This document shows, one piece after another, positions 1-7,920 of a DNA stretch of 34,790 nt (position 1 is its first letter; each line of letters opens with the position of its first letter). Source of the stretch: Deltaproteobacteria bacterium (GTDB taxonomy: Bacteria; Myxococcota_A; UBA9160; SMWR01); contig JAFDAW010000017.1 of assembly GCA_019313605.1 (NCBI GenBank), positions 1 to 34,790 on the forward strand. Direction: 5' to 3'. A program made the position numbers and the translations under genes. The notes below the pieces were generated by a model, which worked only from the letters and a program-made list of their open reading frames with translations, was not told where the DNA came from and did not search any database.

Positions 1-1248
1 CCGACCATCGCAGCGGGTGAAATCGAAAGCGCATTCGCGCTTCTCGCCGAGATGACCCGCGGCTTCGCGGAATCGCAGGATCTCGAGGCGACCCTCGAGC
101 AAGCACTGACCTCCGTCGCCAAACACCTAGACGCGGAGGCGGGCTCTCTTTGGCTGCTCGATCTCGAGCGCGAAGAACTGCACTGCCGGGCGTCCGTCGG
201 CCCCAATCCCATCACGGGTCTTCGTCTACCGATGACGAAGGGAATCATCGGTCGGAGCATCGCGGAGAACACCTGCCAGTGTGTGTTCGATGTCAGCAAG
301 GATCCGGCGTTTTCGACCAAGGCCGACGACGAGAGCGGGATGGTCACCCGCTCACTGTTATGCGCTCCGATGAGTTTTTCAGACCAACGGATCGGCGCGA
401 TCGAACTCATCAACCAGCGCGGTGGAGACGGCCACTTCCATCAAAAAGACGTCCATCCGCTGCAGGTTCTGGCATCGTCGGCCGCACTCGCGATTGCGAA
501 CAACCGCATGGCGGCGTCGCTCGTCGAGGCCGAAAGAGCCCGCCGCGAACTCGAGCTGGCGGCGGAGATCCAGCGCAATCTGCTTCCCACGGCGCGACCC
601 GATCCATTCCCCGTTCAGGGGCTGAACGTCCCCGCCCGAACGGTTTCCGGAGACTTCTTCGATTTCATTCCCATTGCGGACGGGCGTATCGGTTTTTGCC
701 TGGGCGACGTTTCGGGCAAGGGCATCAACGCTGCAATGCTGATGGCCAAGACCGCCAGCCTCTACCGATGCATGGTCAAGACGATCCCGAGCCCGGCCGA
801 ATTGCTTCGCCTACTCAACGATGAGATCTGCGAAACGGCCACGCGCGGCATGTTCGTCACGATGGCGGCGGGCGTCTACGATCCGACAACCGGCGCGATT
901 CGCCTCGCCAACGCGGGCCACGAACCGCCCGTCTGTCACACGGAAGGTCGCTTTTCGGTCTTCGAAGCCGGAGCGCCGCCACTCGGTATCGTACCGGGTG
1001 TCGAAATCCCGGAGGTGGAACTGGATTTGAACGGCGGCTCGCTCTACATCTTCTCGGACGGTCTCACGGAGGCCGAAACGAAATCGGGCGATCAACTCGG
1101 GAGCGCCGGATTCGAAGCGCTGCTGCCGAAATTCGCCGATCTGCCACTCGCGGGCCGCGTGGAGGCCATCGTGGACAGCGTCAGCCAGCTCGCGCTCAAA
1201 GACGATCTCACGCTGCTCGCAGTCTCAGACGAGGCGCGGTCTCGCTGA
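1..1248 (+). CDS. GAF-domain PP2C/SpoIIE-type phosphatase (RsbU-like), 5' partial
   Basis: The reading frame is open to the window edge, so the true start lies upstream; the ATG at 52 is internal or a late start. Seen: a GAF sensor domain (about window residues 20-165), a helical linker with AAEIQRNLLP, then a SpoIIE/PP2C phosphatase domain (about 205-410). Metal-binding aspartates are visible in SGDFFDF, GDVSGKG, FSDGLTEA and DDLTLL, so the enzyme looks intact. Family role: Mn/Mg-dependent Ser/Thr phosphatase that dephosphorylates a STAS anti-anti-sigma protein, with GAF binding a small ligand or receiving a signal. It overlaps the kinase gene by one base (TGATG) and sits two genes before a STAS gene, its most likely substrate. 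The signal is unknown. Confidence 0.9.
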   Translation, partial: PTIAAGEIESAFALLAEMTRGFAESQDLEATLEQALTSVAKHLDAEAGSLWLLDLEREELHCRASVGPNPITGLRLPMTKGIIGRSIAENTCQCVFDVSKDPAFSTKADDESGMVTRSLLCAPMSFSDQRIGAIELINQRGGDGHFHQKDVHPLQVLASSAALAIANNRMAASLVEAERARRELELAAEIQRNLLPTARPDPFPVQGLNVPARTVSGDFFDFIPIADGRIGFCLGDVSGKGINAAMLMAKTASLYRCMVKTIPSPAELLRLLNDEICETATRGMFVTMAAGVYDPTTGAIRLANAGHEPPVCHTEGRFSVFEAGAPPLGIVPGVEIPEVELDLNGGSLYIFSDGLTEAETKSGDQLGSAGFEALLPKFADLPLAGRVEAIVDSVSQLALKDDLTLLAVSDEARSR

Positions 1249-1673
1249 TGTCCGAATCCCGCTCCAAACGGGTGTTACAGCTGCGTTTTGCGGCGCGGGC
1301 TGCGGAACTCAAAGGGGTCCGCGAAGCCGTGCGGGAGGCTGTGAAGGGCTGCGGGTGCAGCGCCAAATCCTCTGGGGACATCGTGCTCGCGACCGATGAA
1401 GCCTGCCAGAACATCATTCGCCACGCCTATGGCGGAGAGTCGGATGACGTCATCGAATTCGAGATCGAACACCGGGGCGACGTCTTGGTCTTCTCACTGG
1501 TCGATCACGCGCCCGCGATCGACCCGAGCCAGGTCAAGCCACGCGACCTCGACGACATTCGGCCCGGTGGGCTCGGTACCCACTTTATCCGCCGAGTCAT
1601 GGACGAAGTGGAGTTCCTGAATCCCCCCTCGGGACGCGGGAATCTGTTAAGAATGGTGCGACGAATCGACTGA
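1248..1673 (+). CDS. HATPase_c anti-sigma-type serine kinase (RsbW/SpoIIAB-like)
   Basis: A 141-residue single-domain GHKL ATPase, the usual length for RsbW-type kinases. The N-box is visible as TDEACQNIIRHAYGG (about residues 50-64) and the G-box as RPGGLGTHFIRRVMDEVEF near the C-terminus. Family role: phosphorylates a STAS partner on Ser/Thr and releases or captures a client protein according to the phosphorylation state. The start ATG overlaps the upstream phosphatase stop, implying translational coupling. No sigma factor gene is visible nearby, so the client may not be a sigma factor. The STAS gene follows after 23 bases. Confidence 0.9.
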   Translation: MSESRSKRVLQLRFAARAAELKGVREAVREAVKGCGCSAKSSGDIVLATDEACQNIIRHAYGGESDDVIEFEIEHRGDVLVFSLVDHAPAIDPSQVKPRDLDDIRPGGLGTHFIRRVMDEVEFLNPPSGRGNLLRMVRRID

Positions 1674-1696
1674 GGGCCCCACCTCGAGAGGAACTC

Positions 1697-2029
1697 ATGG
1701 AACACACAGTGAGAGAAGAGCAGGGAAACGTCGTCGTAAGTTTCAAAGGCGACGTAGATCTCGAGCACTCCCCCAAGGCGCGTGAAGTTCTCCTGGGGTG
1801 TGTGGAAGAGGGGCAAGACGTCTTCGTCGATCTCTCGGCGGTCAGCTATATCGACAGCTCCGGTGTCGCGAGCCTCGTCGAAGCCTTCCAGGCCTCCAAG
1901 AAAAAGGGCACGCGCTTCGCACTGGTTGCGGTGAACGCGGCCGCGATGCGGGTACTCGAACTCGCGCGGCTCGACAAGGTCTTTACGATTCACGAAAGCC
2001 TTTCCGAAGGAATCAGTGGCGGCGCCTGA
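1697..2029 (+). CDS. STAS-domain protein (RsbV-like antagonist and/or MlaB)
   Basis: A 110-residue single STAS domain. The motif SYIDSSGVASLVEA (about residues 51-64) carries the conserved serine that is phosphorylated in SpoIIAA/RsbV proteins; MlaB proteins have a matching Ser/Thr. An AGAGGA ribosome site precedes the ATG. Its 3' end overlaps the MlaE start by 14 bases. Context allows two roles: substrate of the upstream kinase and phosphatase, or the MlaB subunit that binds the MlaF ATPase. These are not exclusive, and no other STAS gene is present in the window. Confidence 0.9.
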   Translation: MEHTVREEQGNVVVSFKGDVDLEHSPKAREVLLGCVEEGQDVFVDLSAVSYIDSSGVASLVEAFQASKKKGTRFALVAVNAAAMRVLELARLDKVFTIHESLSEGISGGA

Positions 2030-2831
2030 TCAAAAGAGCTCGCCGACGCAGGTCCTCGAATCGGTGGGACGGGGTGCGGCCCAGTTCGCAGGCGCGTTCG
2101 GCTTCGGCGCCCATCTCTTCTTCCAATCCCTCTACTGGCTCATCATGGGTCGCAGCAAGGGCCAGCGGGTTCGCGCCGAGCCTCTCTTCGCCCAGATGAT
2201 GGTGATCGGAGTCCTGGCGATCCCGATCGTGTCGATGCTCTCCGTGGCGATCGGCATCACGCTCTCGATGCAGGGCATCAACTCCCTCGAAAAATTCGGC
2301 GCTCAACACCAGGTAGTTTTCATGGTCGCGCTCTCGGTCACTCGCGAGTTCGGACCCCTGATCACGGGGATTCTCGTCGCGGGCCGATCCGGCTCCGCAC
2401 TCGCTGCGCGCATCAGCACGATGGTGATCAGTCAGGAAATCGACGCGCTCAAGGTCATGGGCATCAACCCGGTCCGCTACCTCGTGGTGCCGGCCCTGAT
2501 CGGAATGATGATCGTACTTCCGTGTTTGACCTTGTGGTCGATCGGCATCTCGTTGGTTGGGTCAGCGTTTTACGTGGCGCCGCAGATCGGCACGACCATG
2601 GGGGCGTACTTCTCACAGATCAACGCGTCGATCGACGCCGAAGACCTCGCCCACGGCCTGACCAAGAGCCTGATCTTTGCCGTGTTGATCACGATCGTCG
2701 CCGTCGTCGATGGAATTTCCGTCAAGGGCGGCGCGGAAGGTGTCGGCCGCGTGACGACATCGGCTGTCGTTCACGGAATCACGGCAATCGTGTTGACGGA
2801 CATGGTCTTCGTATTCATGACGACGAGTTGA
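2016..2831 (+). CDS. mlaE: MlaE-family ABC transporter permease
   Basis: A 271-residue inner-membrane protein of usual MlaE length. It contains the family core FGPLITGILVAGRSGSALAA followed by EIDALKVMGINPVRYLVVP, and about five hydrophobic segments. Family role: membrane subunit of MlaFEDB, which moves phospholipids between the inner membrane and a periplasmic MCE ring. The start is a GTG at 2016 inside the STAS gene (14-base overlap), indicating coupled translation. The stop is one base from the MlaF start. Identification is firm; direction of transport and exact lipid are inferred from the family. Confidence 0.95.
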   Translation: MAAPDQKSSPTQVLESVGRGAAQFAGAFGFGAHLFFQSLYWLIMGRSKGQRVRAEPLFAQMMVIGVLAIPIVSMLSVAIGITLSMQGINSLEKFGAQHQVVFMVALSVTREFGPLITGILVAGRSGSALAARISTMVISQEIDALKVMGINPVRYLVVPALIGMMIVLPCLTLWSIGISLVGSAFYVAPQIGTTMGAYFSQINASIDAEDLAHGLTKSLIFAVLITIVAVVDGISVKGGAEGVGRVTTSAVVHGITAIVLTDMVFVFMTTS

Positions 2832-2832
2832 G

Positions 2833-3642
2833 ATGACACAAGCCCAGACCCCGCAGCAGCCCGTGATCGAGGTGAACAACCTCGTCACCCATTACGGCGA
2901 GCGCAAGATCCTCAATGATGTGAGCCTGACGATCCAACAGGGCGAGATCATGGTGATCATGGGCGGCAGCGGATCCGGCAAGAGCACCTTGCTCCGACAC
3001 ATGGTGGCGTTGGAAAACGCCACCTCGGGCTCGATCAGGCTGCTCGGAAACGAGCTGAGCAAACTCAGCCAGATGGAGTTCTACAAGCTGTGCCGGAAGA
3101 TCGGCGTTTCGTTTCAGGGTGGAGCGCTCTTCAGCTCGTTGACCGTGATCGAAAACATCATCCTGCCCCTTCACGAGCACACCGACCTCGACCGGATGAC
3201 GATGGAGATCATGGCGCGGATGAAACTCCAGGTCGTCGACCTCGCCCCGTTCGAAGATCTGATGCCCGCGCAACTCTCGGGCGGCATGATCAAACGAGCA
3301 GCCATCGCGCGAGCCATCGTGATGGATCCGTCGCTGCTATTCTTCGATGAACCCTCGGCGGGACTCGATCCGGTAGTCTCTTCTGCGCTCGACGAATTGA
3401 TCCTGGAATTGCGGGACGCCATGCAAATGACGATCGTCGTCGTAACCCACGAACTCGACAGTGCCTTCAAGATCGCAGATCGGATCACCGTGCTAGACAA
3501 GGGTGAGATCTTGATCGTCGGGACCGTCGACGAGGTGCGAAACAGCAACAATGAGCGGATCCAGAATCTTCTCAATCGGCGATTCGAGGAGGAAGAACTG
3601 GATCCAGATGAATATCTGAGGCGACTCATGGGCCAGAGTTAG
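2833..3642 (+). CDS. mlaF: MlaF-family ABC transporter ATPase
   Basis: A 269-residue cytoplasmic ATPase. Walker A GGSGSGKST lies at residues 44-52, signature LSGGM at 148-152, Walker B LLFFDE at 168-173 and the switch histidine in VVTHE. All catalytic residues are present. Family role: powers lipid transfer through MlaE and is stabilised by MlaB (STAS). A C-terminal tail of about 30 residues, rich in acidic and arginine residues, follows the core; in MlaF this region contacts the neighbouring subunit. It sits directly between mlaE and the MCE gene, with 12 bases before the latter. Confidence 0.95.
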   Translation: MTQAQTPQQPVIEVNNLVTHYGERKILNDVSLTIQQGEIMVIMGGSGSGKSTLLRHMVALENATSGSIRLLGNELSKLSQMEFYKLCRKIGVSFQGGALFSSLTVIENIILPLHEHTDLDRMTMEIMARMKLQVVDLAPFEDLMPAQLSGGMIKRAAIARAIVMDPSLLFFDEPSAGLDPVVSSALDELILELRDAMQMTIVVVTHELDSAFKIADRITVLDKGEILIVGTVDEVRNSNNERIQNLLNRRFEEEELDPDEYLRRLMGQS

Positions 3643-3654
3643 GATTTCGAATCG

Positions 3655-4572
3655 ATGAAAGACGCCAATCGAAACTACGTTGCGGTGGGAGCTTTCGTGC
3701 TCTCGATGCTGGCTGCGGTCGTTTTGTGGTTCGCGGCCCTTTCGGGTCTAGCCGTATCCACGGACTCGTACTTCATCCTCTGGGACAACGTGATGGGTCT
3801 GAAGCCCGGCACCCAGATCCTGTTCGAGGGCTACCAGATCGGCTTGATCGAGAACATCGAACGCTCCCCGGAGGCGGATTCGGGTGGTCCAAATTACCGC
3901 GTCGAGATCGAAGTCGAGAAGGATTGGCCGATCCCCGTGAGCGCAGAGGCGGAGACGACCGCGCCGTCCTTTCTGGCTGCGCTCGTCGTCAACATCGAAG
4001 CCGGCGATTCGGACGAGATCCTCGCACCGGGAAGCGTGATTCGAAGCAAGGAGCAGGGAGATCTGCTCGCCGCAGCGAGCGACGCGATGTCGAAGATTTC
4101 GGAAGTGCTCGACTTCATGAAGCCCAGAATCGAAGAGATCACGAACTCCGTCGGCCTGGTCCTCAGCGAAGAGAATGCCGAGCAGATTCAATCCATGCTC
4201 GAGACGATGAACGCCCGGGTCAAAGAGATCCTCAGCGACGAGAACGCGGAGAACATCGGGGTCATCCTGACCAACCTCGGCAACGTAGCTCGGGACATGT
4301 CAGATGTGACCGGAGGCCTGCAGACTTCAAAGGCCCAGGTCGACAACATTCTCGCGACGATCGACGGATTGATCGACAGCAACAGCGGTGACATTGGGAA
4401 GTCGCTCGCCGATCTTCAGGCATCGCTCGAAGCTGTGTCGCGGCATATCGACGCCATCGCGAGCAACCTGGAGGACACGACTCGAAACACCAAGGAATTC
4501 AGCGAGCAGATCCGCAGCGATCCGAGTGTGCTGCTGCGGGGTCGCGATGCACCCGACGACGGTGCCAAATGA
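3655..4572 (+). CDS. mlaD: MlaD/MCE-domain lipid-binding protein
   Basis: A 305-residue protein with one N-terminal membrane anchor (about residues 8-31), an MCE domain (about 38-120, including MGLKPGTQILFEGYQIG), then a long helical region to about residue 290. Family role: hexameric periplasmic ring or tube that shuttles lipids above MlaE. The C-terminal extension is longer than in E. coli MlaD (about 180 residues) and resembles MCE proteins that form helical tubes. Here the helical region contains two similar segments (VLSEENAEQIQSML and ILSDENAENIGVIL). It ends in an ATGA overlap with the lipoprotein gene. Confidence 0.92.
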   Translation: MKDANRNYVAVGAFVLSMLAAVVLWFAALSGLAVSTDSYFILWDNVMGLKPGTQILFEGYQIGLIENIERSPEADSGGPNYRVEIEVEKDWPIPVSAEAETTAPSFLAALVVNIEAGDSDEILAPGSVIRSKEQGDLLAAASDAMSKISEVLDFMKPRIEEITNSVGLVLSEENAEQIQSMLETMNARVKEILSDENAENIGVILTNLGNVARDMSDVTGGLQTSKAQVDNILATIDGLIDSNSGDIGKSLADLQASLEAVSRHIDAIASNLEDTTRNTKEFSEQIRSDPSVLLRGRDAPDDGAK

Positions 4573-5186
4573 TGACGAATCGGATCTCGACGAATCGGAT
4601 AGGGCTGTTGCTCATCGGCGCGGGATGCTGGCTGATGCTCTGGGGTTGTGCGTCGGGGCCCGCCCCGATCGACCACTACTACCGCATCGACGCAGGGGTT
4701 CCGGACGCACCGGCTGCAAAGAAACTGGAGGGAAACCTGCAGATCGATCGATTGCGTGCGGATGCCCTCACCGGCAAACGCCAAATCCTCTACAAGGAGA
4801 CCGGAAACTCTTCGAAGATCCACCAGCATCCCTACCAGCGCTGGTCGGATCCGCCGACGATCCTGCTTCAGACGGAACTGGTTTCATTCTTGAGCGTTGC
4901 GGCGGCCGCTGATTCCGTGATATCGGCGACGGCCCGTGTGAAGGCCAACTACGCGGTATCTGGCCGCATTCGAGAATTCGAGCGGGTGCTCGGCCCCAAG
5001 GTGCACGTGATCGTGGAAATCCAGCTCGCCGCCACGAGTGCCGAAAGTGGCGAGATCCTCGTCAACCGCATCTACCGCGAGGAGCGAGACGCGGCAAGCG
5101 ACTCTGTCGAGGCCTCCGTGGTCGCGTTCAACGAAGCCGTACACATCATTTTCGAACAATTCCTCGCAGACCTGACCGGCCTCTGA
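4569..5186 (+). CDS. ABC-type transport auxiliary lipoprotein (PqiC/LetC-like)
   Basis: A 205-residue lipoprotein. The N-terminus has a hydrophobic signal and a lipobox LWGC with cysteine 27. The mature part has HYYRIDAG and QRWSDPPTILLQTEL, typical of the auxiliary lipoprotein domain found with MCE transporters. Family role: outer-membrane partner that docks the MCE channel. Its start overlaps the MCE gene stop, making it the last gene of the seven-gene operon. Whether it is the PqiC type or another MCE-lipoprotein branch cannot be decided by eye. Confidence 0.85.
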   Translation: MMTNRISTNRIGLLLIGAGCWLMLWGCASGPAPIDHYYRIDAGVPDAPAAKKLEGNLQIDRLRADALTGKRQILYKETGNSSKIHQHPYQRWSDPPTILLQTELVSFLSVAAAADSVISATARVKANYAVSGRIREFERVLGPKVHVIVEIQLAATSAESGEILVNRIYREERDAASDSVEASVVAFNEAVHIIFEQFLADLTGL

Positions 5187-5257
5187 CCCCATAGCCCGCG
5201 CGGCGCGCAATGAACGGGGCAAGCCGCCTACGCGCTCTTTCGAGTTCCCTGTGCGCG

Positions 5258-5333
5258 CGTGAGGGGTGGGGCCGGGGGGCCTGTGCGCTCCAACCCCATG
5301 TCGCTTACAGGCCCCCCGGCCCCACCCCTCACG
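5258..5333. repeat. 27-bp perfect inverted repeat
   Basis: The left arm 5258-5284 and right arm 5307-5333 are perfect reverse complements over 27 bases with a 22-base spacer. The arms are very GC-rich (core GTGAGGGGTGGGGCC). It lies 72 bases after the auxiliary lipoprotein stop codon. No T-run follows. Confidence 0.9.
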
Positions 5334-5407
5334 GTCCGTTGCTGGTTGTTGGGTTTCGCGGTCCCATAACTGGTGCGCTAATGAGAACCCCCTTGCCAGC
5401 AACCGAT

Positions 5408-5486
5408 CCGGATGATCGGGGTGTGAGGGGCCTCCGCGCGGAATGGTTCACTGAGCACGGAGGCCCCTCACGCCGCGATCATCCGG
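5408..5486. repeat. Two-part palindromic repeat (REP-like), copy 1
   Basis: The outer stem is CCGGATGATCG at 5408-5418 paired with 5476-5486. The inner stem is GTGAGGGGCCTCCG at 5423-5436 paired with 5458-5471. Short internal loops separate them and the terminal loop is 21 bases. The layout, the flanking AGCAACC on the left and GGCGCA on the right match the element at 14434-14508, suggesting one dispersed family. Confidence 0.8.
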
Positions 5487-5568
5487 CGCATACTGCCCGC
5501 TATGCGTTGAACAGGCCAATTTCTGGTAGCCTCTCGCGCCGAGTTCCAAGCACCCGAATGGAGAGTCC

Positions 5569-6102
5569 GTGGATCCCAACGAAGCACTTCTCACAATCGC
5601 CGAAATCGCAATCGCGACCATCGGCTTTGCTGGAATCATGTCGGCATTGCGGCCGAGCTCTTCCCATTCGGTGGACGCGATGCATCGACTGCGGCTTCGC
5701 CTGATGGTCGAAGCCAGTGCGAGCGTGATGATCTTCGCGTTTCTCCCCTTCGTACTCCAGGGACTGGTCGACAGCGAAAGCGTCTGGACTTTCGGAAGCG
5801 GGATTCTCGCCGTTACGTCCCCGCTGCTCGTGGGCAGTATCTACGTGCGGCAGCGGCGCCTCTTTGGCTCTGGGCTGATCCGCGAAACACTGCTCTTCGA
5901 CACCTTCGTCATGGCCAGTGCCGTGGTGGTCGAAATCGCCTTGATCGTGAACTGCCTCGGCATATTTTTCGAGTCTCACTTCTCCGCCTATCTACTGGGC
6001 GTGCTGTTTCCGCTCGCCGTGGCGGTCGCGATGTTCATCCGCGCCATTTTCGCAGCCGATGCACACGATCGCGGCGTTACCCCTTCGGACTCCGACGACT
6101 GA
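5569..6102 (+). CDS. Small multi-span membrane protein of unknown function
   Basis: A 177-residue protein with a GTG start and about five hydrophobic segments (near residues 5-25, 45-67, 72-95, 105-130 and 140-165). The N-terminus MDPNEALLTIAEIAIATIGF is of a kind common in small uncharacterised proteobacterial membrane proteins. No catalytic motif is seen. It stands alone, downstream of the palindrome block and convergent with the PPOX gene. An ATG eleven bases upstream is out of frame, which supports the GTG start. Confidence 0.75.
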   Translation: MDPNEALLTIAEIAIATIGFAGIMSALRPSSSHSVDAMHRLRLRLMVEASASVMIFAFLPFVLQGLVDSESVWTFGSGILAVTSPLLVGSIYVRQRRLFGSGLIRETLLFDTFVMASAVVVEIALIVNCLGIFFESHFSAYLLGVLFPLAVAVAMFIRAIFAADAHDRGVTPSDSDD

Positions 6103-6184
6103 AGCTTCGATTCATGGATCAGCGCGACCGTCTTGATGCGCGCAAGATTCTGGATCGGGTTTGACGCGGACTTTTTTGAACGGG

Positions 6185-6658
6185 TTAGTAGGTGCCGGCG
6201 AGTTTCGAGTGGTCCCAGGAGATGATCCGGTTGGGGGTGACGCGGATCAGGATGCGCTTGAGGGCGGTTCTCTTTACGTCTTCGTTGATTACGGCGTGGG
6301 CTTCGGCGCCCGCTTCCGTGGTCTCTTTTTGGGATGCGGCTTCTAGTGTGGCGATAATGGCTTCGGTGTCATCGCTCAGTTCGGCGGTGCCGTAGATCAC
6401 CACGCCCTTGAGTTCCGCGTATTCGCGGCCGGATTCGACGAGCAAGCTGACGCGCGGATCGCGCTGCAGGTTCTTGATCTTCTGCGTTCCGCGGAAGGTC
6501 GCCATCGAGATCGCGAAATCATCGTCGGAGACGAACCACATCGGCATCGGGTGGGGCATGCCGTCCGGGCCAATGCTGTTCAAGATGATCGTCTTCTGGG
6601 CGCGCAGGAAAGTGCGGATTTCCGCGTCCGTCATGCGGATCTGATCGCGTCGGGGCAC
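6185..6658 (-). CDS. PPOX-class (pyridoxamine 5'-phosphate oxidase-like) FMN/F420 protein
   Basis: A 157-residue split-barrel flavin-binding protein. Typical family features are TIILNSIGPDGMPHPMPMWF near the N-terminus, KIKNLQRDPRVSLLVE in the middle and the strand ELKGVVIYGTAEL. The GTG start is chosen because GGAGAG lies a few bases upstream; an ATG eight codons in is the alternative. Family role: FMN- or F420-dependent reduction of small substrates. It lies 27 bases after the ferredoxin-reductase gene on the same strand and is probably co-transcribed with it. The substrate is unknown. Confidence 0.85.
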   Translation of the reverse strand: MPRRDQIRMTDAEIRTFLRAQKTIILNSIGPDGMPHPMPMWFVSDDDFAISMATFRGTQKIKNLQRDPRVSLLVESGREYAELKGVVIYGTAELSDDTEAIIATLEAASQKETTEAGAEAHAVINEDVKRTALKRILIRVTPNRIISWDHSKLAGTY

Positions 6659-6685
6659 GTTCTCTCCGTTGGCCGCGCAGGGCCC

Positions 6686-7768
6686 TCAGTCGGGGTATTC
6701 GATCGTCACCTTGCCACTGACGCAGCGCGCCTGGCAAGTCAGCACCCAACCCTCTTTCAGCAAGCTCTTCGAGAGGCAATCGTTGACGTCCATCTTTACC
6801 TCTCCTGCCATCAGCTTTGCCATGCAGCAGGAGCAATACCCCTCTTCGCACGAGAAGGGGGCGTCGAGGCCCGCAGCCCGCACCGCCTCGAGAATCTTCT
6901 CGCCTTTCTTGTAGGGGATTTCTGTGGTTTCGCCGTCGAGAACGATCGTGATCGCCTCGGACGCGTAATCGCCACCCACTTCCGGGGCGGGCTCCTCGAC
7001 ATGCGACTCCGGATCGTGCGGCGACACGAAGCGCTCGACGTGAACGAGATCGTGGGCGACGTGCAACTCTCGAAGCGCCTCCTCAACGATGGCCATGAAG
7101 GGCCCGGGGCCACACAGATAGAACTCCGATTCCACGTCGGAGCCGACGTGGCGCTTGGCGCTGTCGAGATCCAGAAACCCGTCGACATCATCGTGGCAAT
7201 AGACGATCTCGAGTCGCTCGGGATGAGCGCGAGCGAGCTCATCGAGTTCGGCTTTGAAGATGACCGAACTCTCATCCCGGTTCGCGTAGAAGAGTTTCAT
7301 CGCGCGTTGGGAAGTGGCGAGTGCGGATTTGATGATCGAAATCACCGGCGTGATTCCGCTTCCCCCAGCGAACAGGATGATCTTCCGATCCGCTTCGTCG
7401 AGCACGAAAGAACCCGCCGGGGGAACCACCATCAGGAGCGTTCCCGGCTCGACGCCATCGTTCATCCAGTTCGAGATCCGACCGTCGCTGACACGCTTGA
7501 CGGTCACCTTGTACTCGCGATCGGCATCCGGAGAACTCGCCAACGAATAGCTGCGCGTCAGCACACAGCCCGCGTAGGGAATCTTGAAGCTCAAGAATTG
7601 ACCGGCTCGGTAGCGGAAGCGCTCAGTGAGTTCGGCTGGAATTTCAAACACGATCGAACGCGAGTCACTCGTCTCATCGATCACCCGCTTGACGCGGAGC
7701 TCTACGCAGGATGCAGTCGCATCTCGCCAATCGGCTGCCGAAACACCCGCTTGCTCGAAGTCCGTCAT
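6686..7768 (-). CDS. Ferredoxin-NAD(P)H reductase with C-terminal 2Fe-2S domain (KshB/PaaE-like)
   Basis: A 360-residue three-domain reductase. The FAD domain has RSYS at 72-75, the NAD(P)H domain has GGSGITP at 135-141 and ends in CGPGPF, and the C-terminal plant-type 2Fe-2S domain has cysteines 307, 312, 315 and 345 (Cx4Cx2Cx29C). Family role: passes electrons from NAD(P)H to an oxygenase, as in KshB for steroid 9-alpha-hydroxylase, PaaE or HmpA-like reductases. No oxygenase gene is seen next to it, so the partner is elsewhere or is another acceptor. It leads a two-gene unit with the PPOX gene. Confidence 0.92.
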   Translation of the reverse strand: MTDFEQAGVSAADWRDATASCVELRVKRVIDETSDSRSIVFEIPAELTERFRYRAGQFLSFKIPYAGCVLTRSYSLASSPDADREYKVTVKRVSDGRISNWMNDGVEPGTLLMVVPPAGSFVLDEADRKIILFAGGSGITPVISIIKSALATSQRAMKLFYANRDESSVIFKAELDELARAHPERLEIVYCHDDVDGFLDLDSAKRHVGSDVESEFYLCGPGPFMAIVEEALRELHVAHDLVHVERFVSPHDPESHVEEPAPEVGGDYASEAITIVLDGETTEIPYKKGEKILEAVRAAGLDAPFSCEEGYCSCCMAKLMAGEVKMDVNDCLSKSLLKEGWVLTCQARCVSGKVTIEYPD

Positions 7769-7920
7769 CGTCGGCGCGTGGCTCCCCGCTCGCTGTATCG
7801 CATATCGATGGATCCGCGGATTCTCGCTGACCCGCGCTGCACGCGAGCCGGGCAGGCTAGCGCAACCCCGCCGCGGAGCTCAAGAAATCCCCGCAGTCCC
7901 ACACGAGGCGAGCCGGAGCA

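Larger units (their letters stand above)
5187..5568. other. Intergenic region with two large palindromes
   Basis: No gene is supported in these 382 bases. They hold two GC-rich inverted repeats (5258-5333 and 5408-5486) between the Mla operon and a small membrane-protein gene. No T-tract follows either hairpin, so they are not classical intrinsic terminators, although they could still stop or protect the transcript end. Confidence 0.7.

Noticed and set aside
5258..5486. Intrinsic terminators after the Mla operon
   Set aside because: No T-tract follows either palindrome; they are better described as palindromic repeats.
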